Source of the DNA: Euzebya pacifica
Lineage (GTDB): Bacteria; Actinomycetota; Nitriliruptoria; Euzebyales; Euzebyaceae
Reading direction: 5' to 3'
DNA: 64,000 nt
Assembly (NCBI RefSeq): GCF_003344865.1
Contig: NZ_CP031165.1
Location: forward strand, 5,275,910 to 5,339,909
The notes below the pieces were generated by a model. That model was given only the letters and a program-made list of their open reading frames with translations. It did not search any database and had not been told where the DNA came from. Shown here piece after piece: positions 52,993-61,942 of this stretch (positions are counted from its first letter, which is position 1; each line of letters opens with the position of its first letter). A program made the translations under genes and the position numbers.

Positions 52993-53691
52993 GTGCTCGT
53001 CGTCGCCATCCCGTCCACCGCCCTCGTGCTGCCGTCGGTCCGCACCGGCGGCGATGCCGCGATCCACTCCCTGCGCGACGAGGTCGAACGCGTCCTGGCC
53101 GACGTGGCCGGTGTGGTGGTCGTGATGGCTGCGGACCCCGCTGCCGACGACGGAGCGGTGTCTCTGTACCCACCGGACGGTGTCGTGCACCTGGGTGGGC
53201 TCGGCCTGCCGGAGGCCACGACCCGGGTCGACGGGGCACCGGAGGGCCTGCCGGTGGTCGAGGCCCATCCGGGCGCCGACCTCGCGGTCCTGGCCTGCGC
53301 CGTGGGTCGGGTCGAGGGGGTTGGGTCGGTCATCGCCGTCGGCCTGCCCGCCTCGAGCGCCGGGGTCACCGAGACCATGGCGTGGCTTGCGGGACTGGAC
53401 GGGGTCGACGCCCTCGTGGTCGCCGGCGACCTGTCGGCGGGACACGGCCCCAAGCCGCCTCGCCCCTCGGTCGGCGAGCAGCGTGCCGCAGCGTACGACC
53501 ACGCCGTCGTGGCAGGCGTGCGGGCAGGGGTGCTCGAAGCCGAGCTCGTGGCCGACGCCGAGGGGACCGCAGCACGCGGCGTCCCCGCGCTGGCCGTCGC
53601 CGTCGGCCTGTCCGGCCCGGCCGAACGGGTCACCCATCAGGTGGTCGACGGCGTGGGCAGCCTGATCGCCCGCTGGCCCGACCGCGCCTGA
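52993..53691 (+). CDS. Class III extradiol dioxygenase-like protein
   Basis: About 232 residues. The opening MLVVAIPSTALVLPSVRTGGDAAIHSL and the ending GLSGPAERVTHQVVDGVGSLIARW follow the layout of an actinobacterial family with the LigB-like fold (PF02900-type, Rv2728c group), often near mia or dap genes. The iron-binding histidines of true extradiol enzymes are not obvious, so catalysis is doubtful. GTG 52993 is selected because TACCGT (52980-52985) is 7 nt upstream; an in-frame GTG lies 6 nt earlier. Confidence 0.5.
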   Translation: MLVVAIPSTALVLPSVRTGGDAAIHSLRDEVERVLADVAGVVVVMAADPAADDGAVSLYPPDGVVHLGGLGLPEATTRVDGAPEGLPVVEAHPGADLAVLACAVGRVEGVGSVIAVGLPASSAGVTETMAWLAGLDGVDALVVAGDLSAGHGPKPPRPSVGEQRAAAYDHAVVAGVRAGVLEAELVADAEGTAARGVPALAVAVGLSGPAERVTHQVVDGVGSLIARWPDRA

Positions 53692-53717
53692 GGGGTTCGC
53701 CCGTCCCCCGCCCGGTC

Positions 53718-53772
53718 GGCGCGATCGGGGCCTGCGTCGCGGTGGGGCGATGATCGGCACGATCGGGGCCTG
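53718..53772. repeat. Paired 17-nt repeat upstream of the BNR protein
   Basis: GGCRCGATCGGGGCCTG at 53718-53734 (GGCGC form) and 53756-53772 (GGCAC form), 38 nt apart, in the same order and spacing as at 35322/35360. The spacer has GTCGC and GCGA that could pair. It ends 41 nt before the start of the next gene. Confidence 0.8.
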
Positions 53773-53813
53773 CGGGGCAGGAGTTCGGGCCGTCCGCGGC
53801 GAACCCCACGGCC

Positions 53814-56345
53814 ATGCAGAGCCTCCTCTCCCCTCGTCGTCCCCTGACCGCGCTGGCCGCCATCGCGCTGCTGGTGCTCGGGCTGGCCGTCACGACCCTC
53901 CTCCCCCGTGGCCAGGCGACCCCGCTCGCCGACCCACGGCTGGACCTGCCGCCCCTCCAGGCGCCGGGTGAGTGGTTCGACTCCCAGCGCGGGGTGGAGG
54001 GCGCCAGCATCGACTACGCCGGCACGCTGGCGGAGTCCGCCGCGATCGCCGAGCGGACCCGTGCGATCGACCCGGCGGTGGCCGGCCTGGAGTGGGACCT
54101 GCTCGGCCCGACCGAGATCGGCGGCCGTGTCGTGGACCTCGCGCTGGTCCCCGGTCGCCCCGACGAGGTGTGGGTGGCCACGGCCTCCGGTGGCGTGTGG
54201 CACTCCGCCGACGCCGGCAGCACCTACTCCCCGCGGTGGGACCCCGAGCTGACCCAGGCCCTCGGCGCCATGGCCGCCGGCCCCGACGGGACGCTCTACG
54301 TCGGCACGGGTGAAGCGAACCCCGGCGGCGGCTCGGTCGTCTACGGCGGCACCGGGCTGTACGTCTCCCGCGACGACGGCGCCAGCTGGCAGCTGTCGGG
54401 GCTGCCCGAGTCCGGCGCGTTCGGCCGGATCGTCGTGGACCCCAGCGACGGCGACACGGTGTACGCCGCAGCCGCTGGTGACCTGTTCGTGCCCGGCGGC
54501 GAGCGCGGCCTGTACCGCTCCCCCGACGCCGGCCAGACGTGGGAGCTGATCTTCCCCCAGGCCGACACGGTCCTGCCGAACCGCGAGACCACCGGCGCGG
54601 TCGACGTGGCCGTCGACCCGTCGGACTCCGACCGGATCCTCGTCGCCATGTGGGACCACCACCGCACCCCCGAGAAGCGCGTCTACGCCGGCCCCGGTTC
54701 GTCGGTGTGGCTGACCGAGGACGGCGGCACCACGTGGGCGCACGTCACCGACATCGCCCTGGACGAGGGCGACCGGACGCGCAACGACCTCGAGGACCGG
54801 CTCTACACCCCCGGTGAGGAGACCGGCCGCATCGGCGTGGCGTTCGCCCCCTCCGACCCCAGCCGCGTCTACGCGATGATCGCCAACACCCTCGACGGCA
54901 CCCACGGGGCGTGGTTCAGCTCCGACGACGGCGGCCGGTCGTTCACCCGCAGCGAGCCGTTCGGGCTGGCCGCCAACAACTCCTCCTACGGCTGGTGGTT
55001 CGCACGGATCTTCGTCGACCCCCGCAACGCCGACCACCTGTACGCAGCGGGGCTGGAGGTCATCGAGTCCCTCGACGGCGGCAGCACCTTCCTCCCCCAG
55101 TCCAACACCACCGCGCTGGTCGTCACCGGCGCCAACCAGGCCATCGTGCACTCCGACCAGCACGCCATGGTGTGGTCACCCGACGTGCCCGGGCTGGTCT
55201 ACCTCGGCAACGACGGCGGCGTCTACCGCTCGGCGGCCAACGGTGCCGCCGGGACCTGGGTGACCGGCGTCTCGCAGGGCTGGACGCAGCACTACTCCGT
55301 CGACGTCGACGAGCAGACCGCCCAGTACGTCGTCACGGGACTGCAGGACAACCTGTGCATGCACCACGTCGGCGACGTCGAGGCCGGCAGCGCCGCGTGG
55401 ATGAAGTACGGCTTCTGCGGTGACGGCATCGTGACGCGAGTCGATCCGGGTGACCCGACGACGACGTACTACTGCTCGCAGTACGGCGGCTGCGGTCGCG
55501 CGAAGGCCGGCGCACCCCTGCTGGTCGGCGGCATGCGGATGCCCAGCGACCGCTACGGCTGGCTGGCCGACATCCAGTTCGACCCCACCGACCCCGACAC
55601 GATCTACACCGCTGGGGCCCAGCTGCACCGCTCGACCAACGAGGGCACGGCGTTCACCACGATCTCGGGTGACCTGTCGTCCCAGCCCGAGCAGACCGAC
55701 CCCAACACCGGCTACCGTCTGCGGGGGGTCGTGACGACGATCGCCACCCACCCCGACGGCGACACCGTCTGGGTCGGCACCGACGAGGGACGGCTGTGGG
55801 TCACCCACTCCGCCTCGACCCTGCCGCCGGTCAGCCGTGGCGCGATGCAGGCCAACGGTGACGGCTGGACGCTGGTGGACGACGGCGACACGACGACCAC
55901 GACCGACAACGACGGCGACCTGGGCCTGCCCGAGCGGACCTGGATCACCGCCATCACCACAGACCCCGCCGACCCGACCGGCAACACGGCGTGGGTGGCC
56001 TACTCGGGCTTTCGCCAGGGCGAGGAGGGTGCGCAGCTGTTCCGCACGACCGACGGTGGCGACACGTTCACCAACGTCTCCGGTGACCTCCCCGGCGCAC
56101 CGATCAACGACGTGATCCTGGTCGACGGCGACCCGATGGTGGCTACCGACGTCGGCGTCTTCCTGTCGACCGATGGCGGCGACTCCTGGCTGCGTGTCGG
56201 CGACCTGCCGGCCGTCCCGGTGCTCGAGCTGCGCCACCACGTGGGCACCAACACCCTGACCGCAGCTACGTTCGGCCACGGCATCCGCCGGACGACGTTG
56301 CCGGGCGATCAGGCGGTCGGGCTCGAGCTTGCCCTGCACGACTGA
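53814..56345 (+). CDS. Exported BNR-repeat / sortilin-like beta-propeller protein
   Basis: 843 residues. An N-terminal signal anchor (1-32) precedes at least seven segments with the BNR/Asp-box pattern SxDxGxTW (HSADAGSTY, VSRDDGASW, RSPDAGQTW, LTEDGGTTW, SSDDGGRSF, ESLDGGSTF, RTTDGGDTF, STDGGDSW). These build two seven-bladed propellers as in VPS10/sortilin and xyloglucanases. The catalytic Asp pair of GH74 is not evident. Extracellular binding or glycan role is inferred. There is a terminator at its end. Confidence 0.85.
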   Translation: MQSLLSPRRPLTALAAIALLVLGLAVTTLLPRGQATPLADPRLDLPPLQAPGEWFDSQRGVEGASIDYAGTLAESAAIAERTRAIDPAVAGLEWDLLGPTEIGGRVVDLALVPGRPDEVWVATASGGVWHSADAGSTYSPRWDPELTQALGAMAAGPDGTLYVGTGEANPGGGSVVYGGTGLYVSRDDGASWQLSGLPESGAFGRIVVDPSDGDTVYAAAAGDLFVPGGERGLYRSPDAGQTWELIFPQADTVLPNRETTGAVDVAVDPSDSDRILVAMWDHHRTPEKRVYAGPGSSVWLTEDGGTTWAHVTDIALDEGDRTRNDLEDRLYTPGEETGRIGVAFAPSDPSRVYAMIANTLDGTHGAWFSSDDGGRSFTRSEPFGLAANNSSYGWWFARIFVDPRNADHLYAAGLEVIESLDGGSTFLPQSNTTALVVTGANQAIVHSDQHAMVWSPDVPGLVYLGNDGGVYRSAANGAAGTWVTGVSQGWTQHYSVDVDEQTAQYVVTGLQDNLCMHHVGDVEAGSAAWMKYGFCGDGIVTRVDPGDPTTTYYCSQYGGCGRAKAGAPLLVGGMRMPSDRYGWLADIQFDPTDPDTIYTAGAQLHRSTNEGTAFTTISGDLSSQPEQTDPNTGYRLRGVVTTIATHPDGDTVWVGTDEGRLWVTHSASTLPPVSRGAMQANGDGWTLVDDGDTTTTTDNDGDLGLPERTWITAITTDPADPTGNTAWVAYSGFRQGEEGAQLFRTTDGGDTFTNVSGDLPGAPINDVILVDGDPMVATDVGVFLSTDGGDSWLRVGDLPAVPVLELRHHVGTNTLTAATFGHGIRRTTLPGDQAVGLELALHD

Positions 56346-56373
56346 CGGGACGTCACTCCACGCGACGTCCCGT
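56345..56373 (+). terminator. Terminator after the BNR protein
   Basis: ACGGGACGTC (56345-56354) pairs perfectly with GACGTCCCGT (56364-56373) around a 9-nt loop; the stem begins at the last base of the stop codon. Confidence 0.7.
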
Positions 56374-56428
56374 TCGGAGGGAACAGGGCCGGACGGCGAC
56401 GAGGCCGGAGTGGGCCCCATGGGGTCGG

Positions 56429-56584
56429 CGGGACCGGACGGGGCACGTGTGCGATCGGGGGCTTGTCCGGCGGGATTCTTCGCACGGCCGGCAGCGGCGT
56501 GTGCGATCGACCGCCTCTGGAGCGGGTGAGGCCGCACGACCGGCAGGGGCGTGCGGGATCCCCTCCCCACCCGGCCGTGCATCG
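56429..56584. repeat. Degenerate 52-nt tandem repeat (three units)
   Basis: Three consecutive units begin at 56429, 56481 and 56533. Each has 18 nt of related sequence (CGCACGGCCGGCAGCGGC in unit 2, CGCACGACCGGCAGGGGC in unit 3) followed by GTGTGCGATC (units 1 and 2) or GTGCGGGATC (unit 3). Units 2 and 3 match at about 24 of the first 28 positions. The array lies in the 300-bp gap before the thiolase gene; the rest of the gap shows no gene. Confidence 0.6.
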
Positions 56585-56647
56585 CGCACGACGCCATCGT
56601 GTGGTCCACTTCTGGGTCCAGCCATCGAACGCACGGATGGGGACGAC

Positions 56648-57877
56648 ATGGGCAGCGACACCGGCATCTGGATCCTCGGCGGGTACCAGACCGACTTCGC
56701 ACGCAACTTCGGTCGCGAGGGCAAGGGCGTCCACGACCTGGTGCAGGAGGCGGTGGAGGGCACCCTGGCCGACGCCGGCACCCGCGCCGCCGACATGGAG
56801 GTCATCCACGTCGGCAACGCCTTCGGCCAGCTGTTCACCGGGCAGGGACACCTCGGCGCCATGCCCGCCACGGTCGTGCCCGAGCTGTGGGGTGTCCCGG
56901 CATCCCGCCACGAAGCCGCCTGCGCGTCGGGCAGCATCGCGACCCTCTCGGCCATGGCCGACCTCGAGGCCGGCCGGTACGGCTGCGCCCTCGTCGTCGG
57001 TGCCGAGATCGAGAAGACCGTGCCCGGCGACACCGCCGCCGCGCACCTCGGCGCGGCCGCGTGGGTCGGCCACGAGGGCGAGGACGCCACGTTCGTCTGG
57101 CCGTGGATGTTCTCCGCGCTGGCCGACGAGTACGACCGTCGCTACGGCCTGGACGATGCGCACCTCCGCGCCATCGCCGAGCTGAACCACCGCAACGCCA
57201 AGGCCAACCCCCTGGCCCAGGCCCGTGGCTGGACCTTCGACGAGAAGTCCTTCAGCGACGACGACGAGCACAACCCCGTGGTCGACGGCCGCACCCGCCG
57301 CACCGACTGCAGCCAGGTCACCGACGGCGGCGCAGGGGTGGTCCTGGCCACCGACGGATGGGTCAGGGAGCATCCCGAGGTCCTCCGTCGCGGTACCGCC
57401 GTCCGGATCCTCGGATGGGGCCACCGGACCGTTGGCCTGCCACTGGCCGCCAAGACCCAACGCGAGGACGGCCCCTACGTCCTCTCCCACGTCGCCGACA
57501 CCATCCGGGATGCGTTCGACCGGGCAGGTGTCGCCGAGGCCACCGACCTCGACGGGATCGAGACCCACGACTGCTTCTCCATGTCGGAGTACATGGCCAT
57601 CGACCATTTCGGCATCACCCCGCCCGGAGACAGCTGGAAGGCCATCGAGGCCGGCGACCTCGAGCGTGACGGCCGGATCCCGGTGAACCCCAGCGGCGGC
57701 CTGATCGGCGGCGGGCACCCCGTTGGCGCCACGGGCGTGCGGATGCTGGTCGACGCCAGCCGCCAGGTCACCGGTCGGGCCGGCGAGACCCAGGTCGAGG
57801 ATGCGTCGCGCTTCGCCACGCTCAACATCGGCGGCTCGACGGCGACCACCTGCGCGTTCGTCGTCGGCCGCGCCTGA
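56648..57877 (+). CDS. Thiolase-family acetyl-CoA acyltransferase
   Basis: 409 residues. Active-site Cys92 in HEAACASGS, HDCFS and the C-terminal GGLIGGGHPVGATG motif (His-acting loop), ending GGSTATTCAFVV. These fit the thiolase superfamily, closest in style to acetyl-CoA acetyltransferase/SCPx-like thiolases used in sterol and fatty-acid degradation. Start ATG 56648 with GGGGACG upstream. The next gene begins 42 bp downstream, so they may be co-transcribed. Confidence 0.88.
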   Translation: MGSDTGIWILGGYQTDFARNFGREGKGVHDLVQEAVEGTLADAGTRAADMEVIHVGNAFGQLFTGQGHLGAMPATVVPELWGVPASRHEAACASGSIATLSAMADLEAGRYGCALVVGAEIEKTVPGDTAAAHLGAAAWVGHEGEDATFVWPWMFSALADEYDRRYGLDDAHLRAIAELNHRNAKANPLAQARGWTFDEKSFSDDDEHNPVVDGRTRRTDCSQVTDGGAGVVLATDGWVREHPEVLRRGTAVRILGWGHRTVGLPLAAKTQREDGPYVLSHVADTIRDAFDRAGVAEATDLDGIETHDCFSMSEYMAIDHFGITPPGDSWKAIEAGDLERDGRIPVNPSGGLIGGGHPVGATGVRMLVDASRQVTGRAGETQVEDASRFATLNIGGSTATTCAFVVGRA

Positions 57878-57919
57878 CCGTACCCACACCTGCATCCCCA
57901 CCGAGGAACCCCTGACACG

Positions 57920-59416
57920 ATGGACATCGAGCTGGTCGGCCGCGCGCTGACGACCCTTCCCGAGGATGACGACCACCCCTACCGCAGCGGGCCCTGGCGA
58001 CCGCAGGTCGAGGAGTTCCGGGCGGACGACCTGGAGGTCATCGGCGACCTGCCGACCGACCTCGACGGTGTCTACCTGCGCAACACCGAGAACCCGGTGC
58101 ACCCGGCCATCCAGCGCTACCACCCCTTCGACGGGGACGGCATGGTCCACATGGTGGGCTTCAGGGACGGCACGGCCTTCTACCGCAACCGGTTCGTCCG
58201 CACCGCCGGGTTCGAGGCCGAGCAGGACGCCGGCCGGTCGCTGTGGGCCGGTATCGCAGAGGACCCCCGCGTCGCCGAGCGCGAGGGATGGGGCGCCCGC
58301 GGCCGCATGAAGGACGCGTCGAGCACCGACATCGTCGTGCACGCCGGGCAGGCCCTCACCTCCTTCTACCAGTGCGGTGACCTCTACCGACTCGACCCCC
58401 TGACCCTGCAGACCATGGGGCGGGCGACGTGGGACGGCCGCTTCCCCGCCGAGGGCGTGTCGGCCCACCCGAAGGTCGACGACCGCACCGGCGAGATGTT
58501 GTTCTTCAACTACGGCAAGGAGGCCCCGTACATGCACTACGGCGTCGTCGACGCCGACAACCGCCTGGTGCACTACACCGACATCCCGCTGCCGGGTCCA
58601 CGCCTGCCCCACGACATGGCGATCACCGAGAACTACGCCATCCTCAACGACCTGCCGTTGCACTGGGACGAGGACCTGCTGAAGAAGGGCGTCCACGCCG
58701 CCCGGATGCACGATGCCCCCACCCGGTTCGCCGTCATCCCCCGCCGGGGGACGTCGACGGACATCCGCTGGTTCGAGGCCGACCCCACCTACGTCCTGCA
58801 CTGGACCAACGCCTACGAGGACGGCGAGGAGATCGTGCTGGAGGGCTTCTACCAGGACAACCCGGTGCCGGATCCCCCCAAGGAGGACCGCATGCGGATG
58901 TTCCGCTACCTGGCCCTCGACGTCATGCAGACCCGCCTGCACCGTTGGCGCTTCGACCTCCGCACCGGTCGGACCCGCGAGGAGCACCTGCGCGAGGAGC
59001 ACACCGAGTTCGGGATGATCAACGAAGGGCACCTCGGGCGCGACTACCGCTACGTCTACGCCGCCACCGCCAAGCCGGGCTGGTTCCTGTTCGACGGGCT
59101 GGTCAAGCACGACGTCAAGACCGGACACGACGAGCGGTTCGCCCTCGAGGAAGGGGTGTTCTGCTCCGAGACGGTCATGGCCCCCCGCGTGGGCGCGACG
59201 GCCGAGGACGACGGCTACCTAGTCACTCTCACGATCGACACCAACCGGGACTGCTCGGAGGCCCTCGTGCTGGATGCCGCGAACCCGGCCGACGGGCCGA
59301 TCGCGCGGGTTCGCCTGCCCCAGCGGATCAGCAGCGGCACTCACGCGACCTGGGCCTCGGGGGAGGAGATCCCCGGCTGGTTCGACGTGGAACGCGCCGC
59401 AGACGCCGTGACCTGA
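57920..59416 (+). CDS. Carotenoid oxygenase (RPE65/lignostilbene dioxygenase family)
   Basis: 498 residues. The four iron-binding histidines are placed as in the family: His183 (SAHPK), His231 (LPHDMA), His294 (LHWTNAY) and His475 (GTHATW). Conserved NTENPVHPAIQRYHPFDGDGMVH at residues 55-77. It should cleave a C=C bond of a carotenoid, apocarotenoid or stilbene with O2. No carotenoid synthesis gene is close, unless the desaturase-like protein at the right edge is a carotenoid hydroxylase. ATG 57920 is used; no strong Shine-Dalgarno. Confidence 0.92.
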   Translation: MDIELVGRALTTLPEDDDHPYRSGPWRPQVEEFRADDLEVIGDLPTDLDGVYLRNTENPVHPAIQRYHPFDGDGMVHMVGFRDGTAFYRNRFVRTAGFEAEQDAGRSLWAGIAEDPRVAEREGWGARGRMKDASSTDIVVHAGQALTSFYQCGDLYRLDPLTLQTMGRATWDGRFPAEGVSAHPKVDDRTGEMLFFNYGKEAPYMHYGVVDADNRLVHYTDIPLPGPRLPHDMAITENYAILNDLPLHWDEDLLKKGVHAARMHDAPTRFAVIPRRGTSTDIRWFEADPTYVLHWTNAYEDGEEIVLEGFYQDNPVPDPPKEDRMRMFRYLALDVMQTRLHRWRFDLRTGRTREEHLREEHTEFGMINEGHLGRDYRYVYAATAKPGWFLFDGLVKHDVKTGHDERFALEEGVFCSETVMAPRVGATAEDDGYLVTLTIDTNRDCSEALVLDAANPADGPIARVRLPQRISSGTHATWASGEEIPGWFDVERAADAVT

Positions 59417-59498
59417 CGCCCTCCCTGTCGCCCTGCACCTGCACGGGCCGCCACCGCGACGATGACCGACCCCGACGGGCCGTGGCACCATTCGGTGG

Positions 59499-59987
59499 GT
59501 GCGCATCCACCTCCTCCTCGCCCTGTCGTTGTGCACGATCCTCGTGGGGTGTGCGGATGAGACGGCGCCCGTCGCGATGGACCCCAACGCCCCGCCCACG
59601 GGACCGCTGACGGCCCTGGCGGAGTGCGAGGAACCGCTGGACGCCGAACCGTTCGACCCGGTCGAGGGTGCCGAGCTGCATCCGGAGGCAGTAGTCGACT
59701 CGGTGACGCCGCAGGGGCCCCTGACCAGCATGACCGCCTACGTCCCCGTCACCCCGGTCAACATCCGGCTGTGGTACGAGAACCGCGACGACCTCGAGAT
59801 CATCATCATCGAGGACGAGGTGTTCGAGGCCGAGCTGCTCGTCTCCAACGGCGAGCACCGCACGTACGTGAAGGCCTCGGCGATCTGCCAGACGGGATCG
59901 ACGATGGTGGCCACGGTCGCCGAGGAGCTGGCCGCGGCCGAGCTGCCGGTTCCTGCCGGAGCGGTCGACGCCCTGCCCACGGACTGA
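59499..59987 (+). CDS. Small lipoprotein, unknown function
   Basis: 162 residues: a signal peptide with lipobox LVGC (Cys18) and an acidic mature domain (PLDAEPFDPVEGAELHPE, RDDLEIIIIEDEVFEAELLV). Two further cysteines (AECEEP, AICQTG) may form a disulfide. No family recognised. GTG 59499 is preceded by a GGTGG stretch. Confidence 0.65.
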   Translation: MRIHLLLALSLCTILVGCADETAPVAMDPNAPPTGPLTALAECEEPLDAEPFDPVEGAELHPEAVVDSVTPQGPLTSMTAYVPVTPVNIRLWYENRDDLEIIIIEDEVFEAELLVSNGEHRTYVKASAICQTGSTMVATVAEELAAAELPVPAGAVDALPTD

Positions 59988-60054
59988 CCCGGCCCACCCC
60001 GCACGAAGCCGGACTCGTCCGTCGCGGACAGCCGGGATCCGGCAGACTGCGGCA

Positions 60055-61038
60055 ATGGACGAGCCAGACCGCACCCTGCCCGACGGCTACGAGGACCAGC
60101 TCGGTCACGGCGCGCTGACCTTCGCGGATCGGCCGTTGCTGACCGGCACGGCCGACCTCGACCGCTGGCAGCCGGACGTCGCGATCGTGGGTGCCCCGCT
60201 GGACATCAACACGACGAACAAACCCGGCGCACGATTCGGGCCGCGGGCGTTGCGTGCCGAGGCCGACCACCCGGGCGCCTACCACCTGGACCTGCGGATC
60301 GAGGTGTTCGACCACCTCGAGGTCGTCGACTACGGCGACGCGATGTGCCCGCACGGGCAGTCGGAGGTGGGGCTGGCCAACATCCGCCAGCGGGTGCTGG
60401 AGGTCGCCAGCCGCGGCATCGTGCCGGTCGTCATCGGCGGGGACCACTCCATCACGTGGCCCAGCGTCGAGGCGGTGGCCGAGGCCCACGGGTGGGGGTC
60501 GATCGGCGTCGTGCACTTCGATGCCCACGCCGACACCGCCGACCGGATCGACGGCAACGCGGCCAGCCACGGCACCCCGATGCGACGGTTGATCGAGTCC
60601 GGCGCGGTCCTCGGACGCAACTTCGTCCAGGTCGGGCTGCGCGGCTACTGGCCGCCCGCCCACGTCTTCGACTGGATGCAGGAGCAGGGGATGCGCTGGC
60701 ACCTCATGCAGGAGGTGTGGGAGCGCGGTGCCCCGGCGGTCATGGCCGACGCCGTCGCCGAGGCCATGGAGGGCTGCGACGCCCTGTACCTGTCGGTCGA
60801 CATCGACGTGCTCGACCCCGGGTTCGCGCCGGGTACGGGCACCCCCGAACCGGGTGGCATGGCCCCCGCGGACCTCCTGCGAGCGGTGAGGAAGCTGGCC
60901 CTGGAGACCAACCTCGTCGGCATGGACATCGTGGAGGTCTCACCGCCCTACGACCACGCGCAGCAGACGGTCAACAACGCCCACCGGGTGGTCATGGAGT
61001 TCCTCGCCGGACTGGCCGTCCGGCGCCGGGACGGATGA
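60055..61038 (+). CDS. Ureohydrolase (agmatinase/guanidino-acid hydrolase family)
   Basis: 327 residues, an arginase-fold binuclear manganese enzyme. Metal ligands: His131 (GGDHS), Asp156, His158 and Asp160 (DAHAD), Asp249 and Asp251 (SVDIDVLDPG). It hydrolyses a guanidino compound to urea and an amine. Length and the AMCPHGQSEV loop suggest agmatinase or guanidinobutyrase/guanidinopropionase rather than arginase. A weak CAGACT hexamer 6 nt before ATG 60055 hints at a leaderless start. Confidence 0.92.
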   Translation: MDEPDRTLPDGYEDQLGHGALTFADRPLLTGTADLDRWQPDVAIVGAPLDINTTNKPGARFGPRALRAEADHPGAYHLDLRIEVFDHLEVVDYGDAMCPHGQSEVGLANIRQRVLEVASRGIVPVVIGGDHSITWPSVEAVAEAHGWGSIGVVHFDAHADTADRIDGNAASHGTPMRRLIESGAVLGRNFVQVGLRGYWPPAHVFDWMQEQGMRWHLMQEVWERGAPAVMADAVAEAMEGCDALYLSVDIDVLDPGFAPGTGTPEPGGMAPADLLRAVRKLALETNLVGMDIVEVSPPYDHAQQTVNNAHRVVMEFLAGLAVRRRDG

Positions 61039-61120
61039 CCCGGCGCCGTTCGGCTGAGCGGACGTGTGGCGCACGCGTCCTACCCTTGGCGCCTCATCCC
61101 GCTCGACCCTGGATCCCGCC

Positions 61121-61939
61121 GTGTCCAACCCCCGCCGTCTGTTCCTGCCTGCCCTTGCGCTCCTTGCCGCCATCGGGCTGGCTGCCGCTGCGTTCCTCGG
61201 GGGTGACGAGCCGGCGCTGGTCGATGCGGCCGATCCAGCGGTGGCCACCCCCGCCGACACCCCACCAGCAGGCGACTCGACTCCAGCAACCGAGGCCGCC
61301 GCCGTTCCCGACGACCGCCCGTCGCGCGAGCGCATGACGCCGCTTCGTGTCGACCAGCCCGGCATGACGATCGGGGACCCCGACGCCCCCCTGGTGATGG
61401 TGGCCTTCGAGTCCTTCGGCTGCCTGTGGTGCGGTAACTTCCACCGCCTGACCATGCCCGGGGTCATGACCGACTGGGTCGACACCGGCCTGCTGCGGAT
61501 CGAGACCCGCATGCTGCCCTACGAGGACCGCGCCGTCCCGGGCGCACGGATCGGCATGGCCGCGGGGTTGCAGGACCGCTACTGGCCGCTGGCCGAGCAC
61601 CTCTATCCCTTCATCTCCGGTGGCGGCGAACCGCCCGTGGGCCGTGACCTCACCGAGGCCGAGCTCGGCGCCTACCGCGAACGCCAGACCGAGGAGGCGC
61701 TGCTGGCGCAGGTCGAGGGCGTCGCCGACGAGATCGACCTGGACTGGGACCGCTTCCTGGCCGACTACGCCTCCGCCGAGGTCGCCACGCTGGTCCAGCG
61801 AGACCAGCAGCTTGCCTACCAGCTCGGCTTCACCGGCACGCCCGCGCTGGTCGTCAACGGCGTGCCGATGGGCGGCTACGCCAGCCCCGAGCGCTTCGAC
61901 GAGTTCCTGACCGGCGTGCACGACGCCACGATGGGCTGA
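61121..61939 (+). CDS. Membrane-anchored DsbA-like thioredoxin-fold protein
   Basis: 272 residues: N-terminal signal-anchor (about 6-26), Pro/Ala/Thr-rich linker to about 80, then a DsbA-like thioredoxin domain with redox-active CxxC in FGCLWCGNF (Cys101, Cys104) and the cis-Pro loop FTGTPALVVNG. Acts outside the membrane as a thiol oxidase or reductase. It is 3 bp upstream of a CcdA-like gene, which usually supplies electrons to such a protein, so a reductive role is likely. GTG 61121 begins the anchor; a GTG at 61064 in the same frame is possible. Confidence 0.88.
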   Translation: MSNPRRLFLPALALLAAIGLAAAAFLGGDEPALVDAADPAVATPADTPPAGDSTPATEAAAVPDDRPSRERMTPLRVDQPGMTIGDPDAPLVMVAFESFGCLWCGNFHRLTMPGVMTDWVDTGLLRIETRMLPYEDRAVPGARIGMAAGLQDRYWPLAEHLYPFISGGGEPPVGRDLTEAELGAYRERQTEEALLAQVEGVADEIDLDWDRFLADYASAEVATLVQRDQQLAYQLGFTGTPALVVNGVPMGGYASPERFDEFLTGVHDATMG

Positions 61940-61942
61940 CCG

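Noticed and set aside
56309-59128. A 939-codon open frame on the minus strand, antisense to the thiolase and carotenoid oxygenase genes
   Set aside because: Long antisense frames are expected at this G+C content. The translation is Val/Gly/Asp/His-rich with no motif, while the plus strand carries complete catalytic signatures.
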